A DNA stretch of 7,950 nt from Erginobacter sp964465735 (GTDB taxonomy: Bacteria; Auribacterota; Erginobacteria; Erginobacterales; Erginobacteraceae), in assembly GCA_964465735.1 (NCBI GenBank), contig CAYXKT010000127.1:1-7950 (forward strand), read 5' to 3'. The notes beneath the pieces were generated by a model. That model ran no database searches. It was not told where the DNA came from and worked only from the letters and a program-made list of their open reading frames with translations. The position numbers and the translations under genes were made by a program. This document shows, piece after piece, positions 1-6,554 of this stretch (position 1 is the stretch's first letter; every line of letters begins with the position of its first letter).

Positions 1-3
1 GAC

Positions 4-60
4 GCAAAAGATTGGTGCAGTTCGCCGCATAGAATCGCTCAATTTAGGTTATAGAGAATC
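4..60 (+). repeat. Dispersed repeat, left copy
   Basis: This stretch matches the reverse complement of the right edge of the window (about 7888-7947). The best core is 33-50, which agrees with the reverse complement of 7901-7918 at 17 of 18 bases (AATCGCTCAA, then T or C, then TTAGGTT). The flanks also align loosely: GCAAAA at 4-9 faces TTTTGC at 7942-7947, and both copies have CCGCA just before the core. It is non-coding and lies upstream of the DUF523 gene. The two copies are in inverted orientation about 7.9 kb apart. I read it as a member of a dispersed intergenic repeat family. The family name is unknown, and the ends are not defined because the window stops here. Confidence 0.6.
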
Positions 61-123
61 TGGTGGCTGGCTCCCATCAATCTTTTAAATATTGCCCCAA
101 AAGCTTTCTCCTCATCGCTTGGC

Positions 124-139
124 GTTTTGACGGCAAAAC
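124..139. promoter_or_regulatory. Perfect dyad upstream of DUF523 gene
   Basis: GTTTTG and CAAAAC are perfect 6-base inverted arms around the 4-base centre ACGG, ending about 20 bases before the start codon. It could be an operator or a small RNA hairpin close to the ribosome binding site. No convincing -35/-10 pair could be placed around it, and a 6-base dyad can occur by chance. Confidence 0.25.
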
Positions 140-160
140 AACCGGTCCCGAGAGGATATG

Positions 161-1132
161 ATGAACGATCAGGTCAAACCACGGGTGGGGGTCAGTCAAT
201 GTTTGGAGTTCGCGGCTTGCCGCTGGAACGGCTTGAAGATTTCCAGCGGGGTGGTGAAGCTCTTAAAACCTTACGTTGACTTCGTCCCGGTCTGTCCGGA
301 GGTGGAGATCGGGCTCGGGGTGCCCCGTCCCCCGATCCGGTTGACAGCGGGTGAAGATGGTCCCCGGTTGGTCCAGTCCGATACCGGCCTCGATCATACC
401 GACCGGATGCTGGCCTTCGTTGAAAAGTTTCTTTCCGAGTTGGGCGAGGTTGACGGTTTCATTCTCAAGGAACGTTCTCCCTCCTGTGGGATGAAGAACG
501 TCAAACTCTACCCCGGTCCGGGAAAGGTCCAGGTCCTGAGTTCGAAGCAAGCCGGGTTATTTGGCGCCGCGGTACTGGAGAAGTATCCCGGGGTCCCGGT
601 CGAGGATGAGGGGAGGTTGCGCAACTTCACGCTTCGGGAACACTTCCTTACCTCTATTTTTACTCTGGCCCGTTTCCGGGCGGCTGGCGCCGCCGGGCGG
701 ATGGCCGAACTGGTCAAGTTCCAGGAGCGGCACAAGTTGATCCTGATGGCCTACGACCAGGTGAAGATGCGGGCCCTTGGCCGCCTGATTGCCAACCCGG
801 AGAAGAGGCCGTTTTGCGATGTTGTCGGGGATTACGGGGTTCTGCTCCGCCAGGCCCTGGATCGCCCCCCCCAGAGCGGTCCGGTGATTAATGTCCTGAC
901 TCACGCTCTCGGCTATTTCAAGCGGGGGTTGCTCTTGGCGGAAAAGGCGTTTTATCTCGACGCGCTGGAACAGTACCGGGCCGAGCGGGTTCCCCTCGGA
1001 GTCCCGGTGGCCGTGGTCCGCTCCTGGATCGTCCGTTTTGACCAGGCCTACCTGAGGGATCAGTTCTTCTTTGCCCCGTATCCGGAAGACCTGATCGAGG
1101 TCTCCGATTCCGGCAAGGGTCGGGAACTGTAA
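161..1132 (+). CDS. DUF523-DUF1722 protein (TudS/YbgA-like)
   Basis: This is a two-domain cytoplasmic protein of 323 residues. Residues about 7-150 are a DUF523 domain, the family of the thiouracil desulfidase TudS, which carries an iron-sulfur cluster. Its marks are visible: C14 and C20 in an early SQC..AAC stretch, CPEVEIGLGVPRPP starting at C45, and KERSPSCG with C109. C14, C45 and C109 are the likely cluster ligands, by analogy only. Residues about 183-305 are a DUF1722 domain, seen from FQERHK, NVLTHALGYFK and the ending DQFFFAPYP. This fused form is common in proteobacteria; its true substrate is unknown, and desulfuration of a thiolated base is only a family-level guess. Two ATGs are adjacent (158 and 161). 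AGAGG at 151-155 lies 2 bases from the first and 5 from the second, so 161 is preferred. The NTPase gene follows after 31 bases, probably in the same transcript. Confidence 0.9.
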   Translation: MNDQVKPRVGVSQCLEFAACRWNGLKISSGVVKLLKPYVDFVPVCPEVEIGLGVPRPPIRLTAGEDGPRLVQSDTGLDHTDRMLAFVEKFLSELGEVDGFILKERSPSCGMKNVKLYPGPGKVQVLSSKQAGLFGAAVLEKYPGVPVEDEGRLRNFTLREHFLTSIFTLARFRAAGAAGRMAELVKFQERHKLILMAYDQVKMRALGRLIANPEKRPFCDVVGDYGVLLRQALDRPPQSGPVINVLTHALGYFKRGLLLAEKAFYLDALEQYRAERVPLGVPVAVVRSWIVRFDQAYLRDQFFFAPYPEDLIEVSDSGKGREL

Positions 1133-1163
1133 TCCAGACGGTGGAGAGGTCCGCCGGGCAGTT

Positions 1164-1643
1164 ATGACGATCTACATTCTCAGCGGCAAGGTCCGGTCAG
1201 GAAAAACTACCGGCTTGTTTGACCGGTTTGTTGAGAACCGGGAGGCGGCCGGCATCCTGGCCCCCGATCAGCAGGGGGAGAGGATGGTCTATGATCTGGA
1301 GACTCGCCGGCGCTTTCCTCTGACAGCCAGATCGGGAGAGGGTGAAGTCTGGAAGATCGGAGCCTTTTCCTTCTCCGTTGAGGCCTTCCGGGAGGCCCGG
1401 GACCTTTTGCGCCGGGCATTTCTTCGGTCTCCCGCCTGGCTGGTGATTGATGAAATCGGTCCGCTGGAGCTTTCCGGGCGGGGACTGGAACCGGTGGCGG
1501 GGAGGATCATCCGCCGCTATCGCCACCCTACTTATCCGGGAAATTTGCTCCTGGTCGTCAGAGAAGAGTTGCTCTCCGCGGTGCTTGACCGCTACAAGAT
1601 TAGGGAGTGGAGTCAGCCGGCTCTTCCGGATCTGGAGGGCTGA
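1164..1643 (+). CDS. THEP1/DUF2478-like P-loop NTPase
   Basis: This is a small soluble nucleoside-triphosphatase of 159 residues. A Walker A loop lies at the N-terminus (GKVRSGKT, G8-T15). A Walker B strand with WLVIDEIGPLEL at residues 92-103 (D96, E97) is typical of the THEP1-type family, as is the GILAPDQQGERMVYDL stretch at 30-45. The length is normal for the family (about 160-190). Members hydrolyse NTPs in vitro but their cellular role is mostly unknown; DUF2478 relatives are, from memory, often found near molybdate transport genes. The start ATG has only a distant GGAGAGG (1143-1149, 14 bases away), so translation may be coupled to the upstream DUF523 gene. Its last 44 bases overlap, on the opposite strand, the end of the EcfT gene. 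A role as accessory factor to the ECF transporter is an inference from position. Confidence 0.85.
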   Translation: MTIYILSGKVRSGKTTGLFDRFVENREAAGILAPDQQGERMVYDLETRRRFPLTARSGEGEVWKIGAFSFSVEAFREARDLLRRAFLRSPAWLVIDEIGPLELSGRGLEPVAGRIIRRYRHPTYPGNLLLVVREELLSAVLDRYKIREWSQPALPDLEG

Positions 1644-2244
1644 GGCGGATGTTGCGCAGATAGAGCAGGCGGGCGGTCCCTTCAGCCTGGCGAGCCGCCG
1701 ATCGAAGCAAGGCCCCCCAGTACACGTGAATCTCCCGGGCGGCGGCAAAGATCCCCGACCGCTGGGCCCGGAAAATTTGCCAGGTCTCTGCCACCCCCCG
1801 CCGGATTGAGTGCATAATCGCCAGGGCTAAGGCCAGCCTAAGGCCCGCCTGGGGGATGTGAAATCGTTGCGCGGCTGAGACTACCGACTCCAGTCGGAGG
1901 TCGGAGAGGAGGCTGCCGGCTAAAAGGAAGAAGAGATAGGCACGGAAGAGGAAGCCCAGCCCCTGCCGGAACTGGGCGGTGGAAAAACCCCAGCCGAACA
2001 GTTCCCGGTCCGGTTTGGCGGCGAGGAAGGGGACGAGGATGATGAAGATGGTGGGGATGAGCCAGAACTTCCAGGAGACCAGCATCCAGCCCTGTCTTCG
2101 ATCTCTCCGACTCCAGGCCAGTCCGGCGGCCGCCAGTCCGAAGAGAAAACCGGTCAGTGTCATCCCCAGAACCAGCGAGACGATAAAACAGGCCAGCGCC
2201 AGACTCTTGACGGGGAAACGGATCCGGTCCCTCACCGTTTTCAT
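1600..2244 (-). CDS. EcfT-like transmembrane component of ECF transporter
   Basis: This 214-residue membrane protein looks like the T (CbiQ/EcfT) scaffold that couples the ATPases to the S component of an ECF transporter. It begins RIRFPVKSLALACF, like the RxxxKLxxL entry of the family. Hydrophobic segments lie near residues 14-28, 30-44, 60-76, 97-114 and 133-146. Two amphipathic cytoplasmic helices follow. The first contains RAQRSGI (159-165), which matches the ARG-type coupling motif. The second (179-199, LLRS..RQAEGTARLLYLRNI) aligns with the second coupling helix, but its usual RG is RN here. The ATG overlaps the stop of the S-component gene (ATGA), with GGGGGAG a few bases upstream. The final 14 codons overlap the convergent NTPase gene. 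The family match is by pattern, not by search. Confidence 0.75.
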   Translation of the reverse strand: MKTVRDRIRFPVKSLALACFIVSLVLGMTLTGFLFGLAAAGLAWSRRDRRQGWMLVSWKFWLIPTIFIILVPFLAAKPDRELFGWGFSTAQFRQGLGFLFRAYLFFLLAGSLLSDLRLESVVSAAQRFHIPQAGLRLALALAIMHSIRRGVAETWQIFRAQRSGIFAAAREIHVYWGALLRSAARQAEGTARLLYLRNIRLSPPDPEEPADSTP

Positions 2245-2831
2245 CGTCTCCCCCAGTGGCCGGTCGCTTCGGCTGTCTTGATCGCCACCAGGCCGGCCAG
2301 CAGGCCGAAGACCAGATGTCCCCCCGCCCAGGCGGCCAGCATCCAGATCCAGAGGCCCTCGGAGAGCCCCAACCAGCCGGCCAGGTTTTCGGCGGCGTCC
2401 CGGGCGGCGGAATAAAAGCCCGAGCCATATCGGAGATAGGCCGAGGTCAGGTAGTGAGGAACCCCCTCCAGGCCGGAGAGGACCCCGGTGAGGATAAAGG
2501 CCGATCTCCGGAGTCCCAGGCTGGTAAGTATGGCCTCGGCCAACAGGGACTGGATGATGATGGCCAGAGCGGGGCTTAACCGCACCGCTCCCATAGAGGC
2601 GAACTTACAGAGCATCGCCACCGCGCCGGTGTAGAGGCTGGCCCGGAATACCGGGGTATAGGTCCGCTCCACGCAGAGGATCACAACACCGATGGCGGCC
2701 ATAATGGCGCCCTTGAGCGGAAAGCGCATCATATGCAGGTAGGTTCCCAGAAACATCTCCACTACCCCCCAACAGACACCGAATACGGTAGTGTAGCAGA
2801 GGAGACGCAGACTGTGGGCCTGCCCGGCCAT
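2241..2831 (-). CDS. Probable ECF S component (substrate binding), unknown ligand
   Basis: This is a 196-residue polytopic inner-membrane protein with hydrophobic segments near 8-26, 38-54, 65-80, 85-105, 110-122 and 160-185, i.e. about six helices, the usual S-component size and topology. It sits between the fused ATPase and EcfT genes, which is the main reason for the call. A conspicuous stretch, VVEMFLGTYLHMMRFPLKG (23-41), looks conserved and carries E25, H33, M34 and M35; further histidines are H126 and H172. It lacks the N-terminal MHxxD-type motif of CbiM/NikM, and I do not recognise it as a named vitamin class. The frame stays open further upstream to 2912, but the ATG at 2831 is chosen: it overlaps the ATPase stop (TAATG) and has GGAGG at 2843-2839, 7 bases before it. 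Its stop overlaps the next ATG. Confidence 0.75.
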   Translation of the reverse strand: MAGQAHSLRLLCYTTVFGVCWGVVEMFLGTYLHMMRFPLKGAIMAAIGVVILCVERTYTPVFRASLYTGAVAMLCKFASMGAVRLSPALAIIIQSLLAEAILTSLGLRRSAFILTGVLSGLEGVPHYLTSAYLRYGSGFYSAARDAAENLAGWLGLSEGLWIWMLAAWAGGHLVFGLLAGLVAIKTAEATGHWGRR

Positions 2832-4162
2832 TATCCGGCCTCCAGGGCGGGGCAGCGGCTGTCGCAGACCCCCTCGAGCAGTTCCGGGAGGTGGGAAATT
2901 AAAAGGACGCACTTGCCCCGCTCGCGGAGATTGAAGATAGTATTTTGGAAATCGCTCACCCCCTCGGCGTCAAGCCCGACCAGAGCCTCGTCGAGGATGA
3001 GCAGGTCGGGGTCCTCGCTCAGCGCGCAGAGCAGGGATAGGCGCAACGCCTCGCCCCGGCTGAGCGAGATGACATCCCGGGAGAGGAGTCCGGGATCCCC
3101 GTGGAGTCCCGCCTCCGCGAGGGGGGCGGACCCGCGTTTTCTCCGCCGCCGGAGCGCGAAACGCAGGTTCTCATCCCCGGTCCGGTAGAGCATCTGGCGG
3201 AATGGGTTCTGGGTGACGATCTTAACCTTCCGTCGCCGCGCCGGAGCGGCTACCGTCCGGGTTCGGGACCGGATGGTACCGCCGGTAAATTCGGAGATAC
3301 CGGCCAGGGCTCCGGCCAGGGCGCTCTTGCCGCAGCCATTGGGGCCGGTGAGTCCATAAACCCGGCCCGCGCAGAAGTCCTGATTGAAGGGGAGAAAGAT
3401 TGATCTGTTCCGGGAGTCCCGGCAGGTGAGTTCCCGCGCCGAGAGCAGCAGGTTCCCCGGTTCCGGGCTCGGGGGGGGGGAGGACGGTCTGGGATTTGCC
3501 TGGGCAAAAGGCAGGGAAGCGGACTGTAACCGTCCCCCTTTTAAGAGGTACCAGCGATCGATCAGGGGCGCGACTCGTTCCAGGTCGTGTCCCAGGAGCA
3601 CGATGGCGGACCCATTCTCCTTCAGATCTCCCAGGGTTCGAGATAAAACTCTGATCCCTTCTCCGTCCAGATGGGCGAAGGGTTCGTCGAGAACGATCAG
3701 GTTGGTCGGGGCGCAGAGCAGGGCGGAAGCCAGGACCACCCGCTGCTTCTGGCCGTAGGAGAGCTGATAGACGTAATGGTCCCGGATCTCCTCCAGACCG
3801 GCAGAGGAGATCGCCTCTTCCACTCCCAACCCCTCTGATCCCCGGTCGGTATGGGTCCGAAAGAAGGCCAGTTCGTTCTCCACCCGTTCGCAGAGGAGCT
3901 GGGAGTCGGGGTCCTGGAGGACGACCAGGGGGGTCTGCCCGTCCGGTGCCCGCCGGATCTCCCCGGAGATTTCCCCCTCGCCAAAGCTTTGGGCTACCCC
4001 GGAGATCAGGGAGACCAGGGTGGACTTGCCCGAACCGTTGGCGCCCTGGATAGCTACGCATTCTCCCCGGTTGACCCGGAGGTCAAGGCCGGAGAGGAGG
4101 CGGGTGGATTGTCCGGGATAACGGAATCCGAGATTGTTAATGATTAATGGCAGCTTGGACAT
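2831..4162 (-). CDS. Fused tandem ECF/CbiO-type ABC ATPase
   Basis: This cytoplasmic energy-coupling ATPase has 443 residues, with two complete nucleotide-binding domains in one chain, replacing separate EcfA and EcfA' proteins. Domain 1 has Walker A GANGSGKST (40-48), Q-loop Q83 in VLQDPDSQLL, signature LSYGQ (134-138), Walker B LIVLDE (155-160) and H192. Domain 2 has Walker A GPNGCGKS (273-280), Q-loop Q318 in VTQNP, signature LSRGE (367-371), Walker B LLILDE (387-392) and H424. The QDPDxQL form of the Q-loop is typical of CbiO/EcfA proteins. The domains are joined by a proline/serine linker (about 223-236), and part of this linker is encoded by a 10-base homopolymer. It starts 20 bases after the receptor gene, with no clear Shine-Dalgarno sequence, and its stop overlaps the start of the S-component gene. 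Confidence 0.92.
   Translation of the reverse strand: MSKLPLIINNLGFRYPGQSTRLLSGLDLRVNRGECVAIQGANGSGKSTLVSLISGVAQSFGEGEISGEIRRAPDGQTPLVVLQDPDSQLLCERVENELAFFRTHTDRGSEGLGVEEAISSAGLEEIRDHYVYQLSYGQKQRVVLASALLCAPTNLIVLDEPFAHLDGEGIRVLSRTLGDLKENGSAIVLLGHDLERVAPLIDRWYLLKGGRLQSASLPFAQANPRPSSPPPSPEPGNLLLSARELTCRDSRNRSIFLPFNQDFCAGRVYGLTGPNGCGKSALAGALAGISEFTGGTIRSRTRTVAAPARRRKVKIVTQNPFRQMLYRTGDENLRFALRRRRKRGSAPLAEAGLHGDPGLLSRDVISLSRGEALRLSLLCALSEDPDLLILDEALVGLDAEGVSDFQNTIFNLRERGKCVLLISHLPELLEGVCDSRCPALEAG
3471..3480. repeat. G10/C10 homopolymer in ATPase linker
   Basis: Ten consecutive G on the + strand (C on the coding strand) encode the proline part of the linker between the two ATPase domains. A one-base change here would leave domain 1 intact and remove domain 2, because the two alternative frames stop at about 3222 and 3250. 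It could be a slippage site or simply a consequence of the proline-rich linker at high GC. Confidence 0.9.
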
Positions 4163-4167
4163 AGTTT

Positions 4168-4179
4168 CGAGTTAACTCG
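4168..4179. promoter_or_regulatory. 12-bp perfect palindrome between receptor and ATPase genes
   Basis: CGAGTTAACTCG fills most of the 20-base gap between the receptor stop and the ATPase start, in the place where a ribosome binding site would be expected. It could form a tiny RNA hairpin or be a protein site, or it may be chance. Confidence 0.3.
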
Positions 4180-4182
4180 TTT

Positions 4183-6285
4183 TCAATAGGTGGCCCGGGC
4201 TCCGACCCAGAACGTGCGGCCGGGAGCGGGGAAACCGTAATCCGGTTCGTAGTCCAGATCCAGGATGTTCTCCATCGCCAGGTAGATTTCCCCGTACTCG
4301 GTCACCGGCTGGGTGACCCGTCCCCCGAGGAGGAAGTAATCGTCCCCGCGTTCCTTGCTCAGATCCGGGTTGGCCGGGGAGGGCAGCTGGCGATAGACCG
4401 GGGAGACATAAGTAGCGTTGAGGTTGAGCCGGGTCAGGATACAGGGGAAGGCATAGGTCAGGCCGAGATCAACCTTGCTCAGGGGTATCCGGATTACGTC
4501 GGAGGTGACCCGGTCCGAGCTGTGATCCCGGGCATAATTCAGGGTGTAGTTGGCGTTGAGGGTCAGCCCCTCGAGCGGGTCGATCTCCACCCCGGCCTCC
4601 AGCCCCGTCATTATAATTGTCCCCCAATTCTGATATTGGAAATCGCGGTTTTCCTGGCTGATCCAGTTGTTGACGTAATGGTTGAAGAAGGCAATCTCCC
4701 CCCGGGCCCGGGAGCCCAGCAGCTGTCGGAGCCCCGCTGTGAAGTTGACACTTTCCTCGGGGTCGAGTTCCAGATTGCCTGACTTGCTGGAGTAGAGCTG
4801 ACGGAGGGTGGGGAAGCGGGAGGTCAGCCCCAGCGAGGCGAAGAGCGAGGTATCCTCCCCCGGACGCCAGACCAGCCCGGCCATTGGAGTAACCGAGTCC
4901 TGGACCGAGGGGGTATCGAGACCGACCGTGTCGAGGTAGTTGCCCGACTTGTCCGTCGTGACCATTTTCGCTGAGGTGACGTCGAAGAAGCTGTAGCCGC
5001 AGCCTAAGGTCAGGGCCAGATCGGCCGGAAGCTGCGTCTCGCTCTCCAGGGCGACTGATCCCAGTGTGGAGCGGGAAGTGGCGTAAGGAAGATAGGTGTC
5101 GTCCTTCTGCTTGTGGTTGTCGCCGCGGTAGTGAACGGCCAGCCGAAAAGCCTGCCACTCGGCGGGGGTATAGTCGGTGAAGAACGCCCCGCCTTCCAGG
5201 TGGTCCTTGTAGGAACTGTCGGAAAGCAATGTTTCCAGTTCGGGCTCGTAGTAGGAGGAATAGGTATCCTGATGCTGGTGATAGAAGAGGTTGAGCCGCA
5301 TTGACAGTTCTTCCGAGATCTCCTGCCGTCCGCCGAAATCTACCCCCCAGTCATCGTAGGCCTTGATTTTGGCGTACTGGGAGAAGGCGGGGTCATTGGG
5401 GAATACCGCGTTGGAATGAATGGAGGCGGGAACTCCCCAGCTGGATTTGATCAGGTGGAAGTTGAGAAAGTACTCGCTGCCGGCATCGGGCTGGACCCCG
5501 ATCTTGGCCCGGAGGTTATCGGTTCGCAGGCGGGAGTTGTCCCGGAAACCGCCGTCCTCCAGTATCTGCTCAACCTTGCCTCCGGGCTTGTAGATGGTCT
5601 CCCCGATCACGGGATCAAAGTCGTGGGAGAGTTTCCAGGCCTCTCTTTCCAGATGGGTATAATCGATCCAGTAGTTAAATATACCCTTTCTCATACCGTG
5701 GGAGGCGGAAAAGAGATAGTAATCTTTCTCCCCGGTCTCCCCGGTGATCGAGAAGTATGGTTTTCCCTCCGCCTGTTTGGAGATGATGTTGATCACCCCG
5801 CCCAGGGCGTTTGCCCCGTAAAGGACCGAGGGGGACCCCCTGACTACCTGGATTTCGGCCGCGGAGGTGGTAAGTAACTGAGAAAGATTGAGCTTGCCGT
5901 AGTTGGTCTCATAGTAGGGGACGCCGTCGATCAGGATCAGGATTTGGGCCTGGTCGAAACCGTGGATGGAAACATCGGGTTGGTTCTTTCTTCCACCATA
6001 AACGTTGACCCCCGGAGTATAGCGGAGAGCTTCGGGGATGGTACGGCTATTGCCGGCCTCCATCTGGCGTTCGCTGATCCGGCTGGTGATGGCGCCGGCA
6101 TTCCCCTCGTCACCCCGGCCGGTTGCCACCACTTCACCCAGATAATATGGGGAGTAATTCTTCAAAGTGGCGGAGTTTAATGTCGGGGCGGTCCCGGTGG
6201 CGTCGGCCGGGGCAGTGGTTTCCCCCCAACCGGCCGCGGGGAGGGTCAAGACCATTGTCAGTAAGATAATCCTCAGGGGCTTCAT
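4183..6285 (-). CDS. TonB-dependent outer-membrane receptor
   Basis: This is an outer-membrane ligand-gated beta-barrel receptor of 700 residues from the chosen start, energised by TonB-ExbBD (not in this window). The N-terminus is a signal peptide (MKPLRIILLTMVLTLPAAG), cut probably near residue 20. LGEVVATG at 49-56 is a candidate Ton box and start of the plug. The plug spans about 60-170, with the marks PEALRYTPGV, ILILIDGVP and VVRGSPSVLYGANALGGVINI. The rest is barrel, rich in alternating aromatic strands, and ends with an aromatic residue (GARATY), as barrels do. An ATG also exists at 6300, but GAGGA at 6298-6294 lies 8 bases before the ATG at 6285, so the latter is preferred. It is the first gene of the operon with the ECF transporter, which implies the same ligand crosses both membranes. 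The ligand cannot be read from the sequence. Confidence 0.95.
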   Translation of the reverse strand: MKPLRIILLTMVLTLPAAGWGETTAPADATGTAPTLNSATLKNYSPYYLGEVVATGRGDEGNAGAITSRISERQMEAGNSRTIPEALRYTPGVNVYGGRKNQPDVSIHGFDQAQILILIDGVPYYETNYGKLNLSQLLTTSAAEIQVVRGSPSVLYGANALGGVINIISKQAEGKPYFSITGETGEKDYYLFSASHGMRKGIFNYWIDYTHLEREAWKLSHDFDPVIGETIYKPGGKVEQILEDGGFRDNSRLRTDNLRAKIGVQPDAGSEYFLNFHLIKSSWGVPASIHSNAVFPNDPAFSQYAKIKAYDDWGVDFGGRQEISEELSMRLNLFYHQHQDTYSSYYEPELETLLSDSSYKDHLEGGAFFTDYTPAEWQAFRLAVHYRGDNHKQKDDTYLPYATSRSTLGSVALESETQLPADLALTLGCGYSFFDVTSAKMVTTDKSGNYLDTVGLDTPSVQDSVTPMAGLVWRPGEDTSLFASLGLTSRFPTLRQLYSSKSGNLELDPEESVNFTAGLRQLLGSRARGEIAFFNHYVNNWISQENRDFQYQNWGTIIMTGLEAGVEIDPLEGLTLNANYTLNYARDHSSDRVTSDVIRIPLSKVDLGLTYAFPCILTRLNLNATYVSPVYRQLPSPANPDLSKERGDDYFLLGGRVTQPVTEYGEIYLAMENILDLDYEPDYGFPAPGRTFWVGARATY

Positions 6286-6293
6286 AATCAGTA

Positions 6294-6298
6294 TCCTC
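6294..6298 (-). promoter_or_regulatory. Shine-Dalgarno site deciding receptor start
   Basis: GAGGA on the - strand lies 8 bases upstream of the ATG at 6285 and inside the reading frame that begins at the upstream ATG (6300). The 6300 ATG has only a weak purine stretch just before it. This favours 6285 as the start. Confidence 0.6.
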
Positions 6299-6314
6299 AT
6301 TCTCTATCACGTTT

Positions 6315-6408
6315 TGTCAAAAAAATAACCACAGAACAAGTGGAAAAGCTTGATCCTGAATCTTCTCAGTGGCCTTTGTGGTTTCATTTTTTTCCTAAAT
6401 TTTTGACA
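6315..6408. repeat. 94-bp inverted-repeat element upstream of receptor
   Basis: The outer arms TGTCAAAAA (6315-6323) and TTTTTGACA (6400-6408) are perfect inverted repeats. The inner arms AACCACAGA (6327-6335) and TTTGTGGTT (6375-6383) match at 8 of 9. The layout resembles the small AACCACnnAGG / CTTnGTGGTT non-coding repeats seen, from memory, in many deltaproteobacterial genomes. It ends about 30 bases before the receptor start, so it would lie in the 5' leader of the operon mRNA and could form a hairpin there. No transposase is present. It may be a decayed miniature element. Confidence 0.5.
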
Positions 6409-6457
6409 GTACCCTCTGTCGTCTCGGTATTATTTTGCCTGTTGACGGCTGTGGCCT

Positions 6458-6481
6458 CGATATACACGCTGATATATATCG
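6458..6481. promoter_or_regulatory. ModE-like operator 1 (24-bp dyad)
   Basis: Half-sites CGATATAC (6458-6465) and ATATATCG (6474-6481) are separated by 8 bases; the arms match at 7 of 8. The frame of 8+8+8 and the form CGnTATAT match the E. coli ModE operator of modA as I recall it. The site lies 172 bases upstream of the receptor start. ModE represses or activates molybdenum genes when bound to molybdate or tungstate. The regulator gene is not in the window, so the assignment rests on geometry and half-site sequence. Confidence 0.5.
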
Positions 6482-6554
6482 GTAGGTAACTCCTGTCCGG
6501 TGAGGTATCAAAGGGAGACCACAACCGACATCAGGTGCCGGCCAGCTCGATTGT

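Noticed and set aside
2832..2912. N-terminal extension of the S-component frame
   Set aside because: It lies wholly inside the end of the ATPase gene, has a proline/arginine-rich composition, and the ATG at 2831 has a good Shine-Dalgarno site and a TAATG junction.
3222..4061. Long open frame of 279 codons on the - strand within the ATPase gene
   Set aside because: It is a frame-shifted shadow of the ATPase gene, rich in R, P and G, without any recognisable domain.
4469..5158. Open frame of 229 codons on the - strand inside the receptor gene
   Set aside because: Low-complexity arginine/glycine/leucine composition in an alternative frame of a clear TonB receptor barrel.
5416..5877. Open frame of 153 codons on the + strand opposite the receptor gene
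   Set aside because: Antisense shadow caused by high GC; no ribosome binding site or family match seen.
6289..6320. TTGACA (6320-6315, - strand) with GATACT (6294-6289) as a receptor promoter
   Set aside because: The spacer is 20 bases and transcription would start at or after the start codon.
6367..6373. GCCACTG on the - strand, like the core piece of a cobalamin riboswitch, upstream of a receptor and ECF operon
   Set aside because: The flanking GGGAA, the GGTG..CC helix and the AGCCAGGAGACC box are not found, and the 7-mer lies inside the inverted-repeat element.
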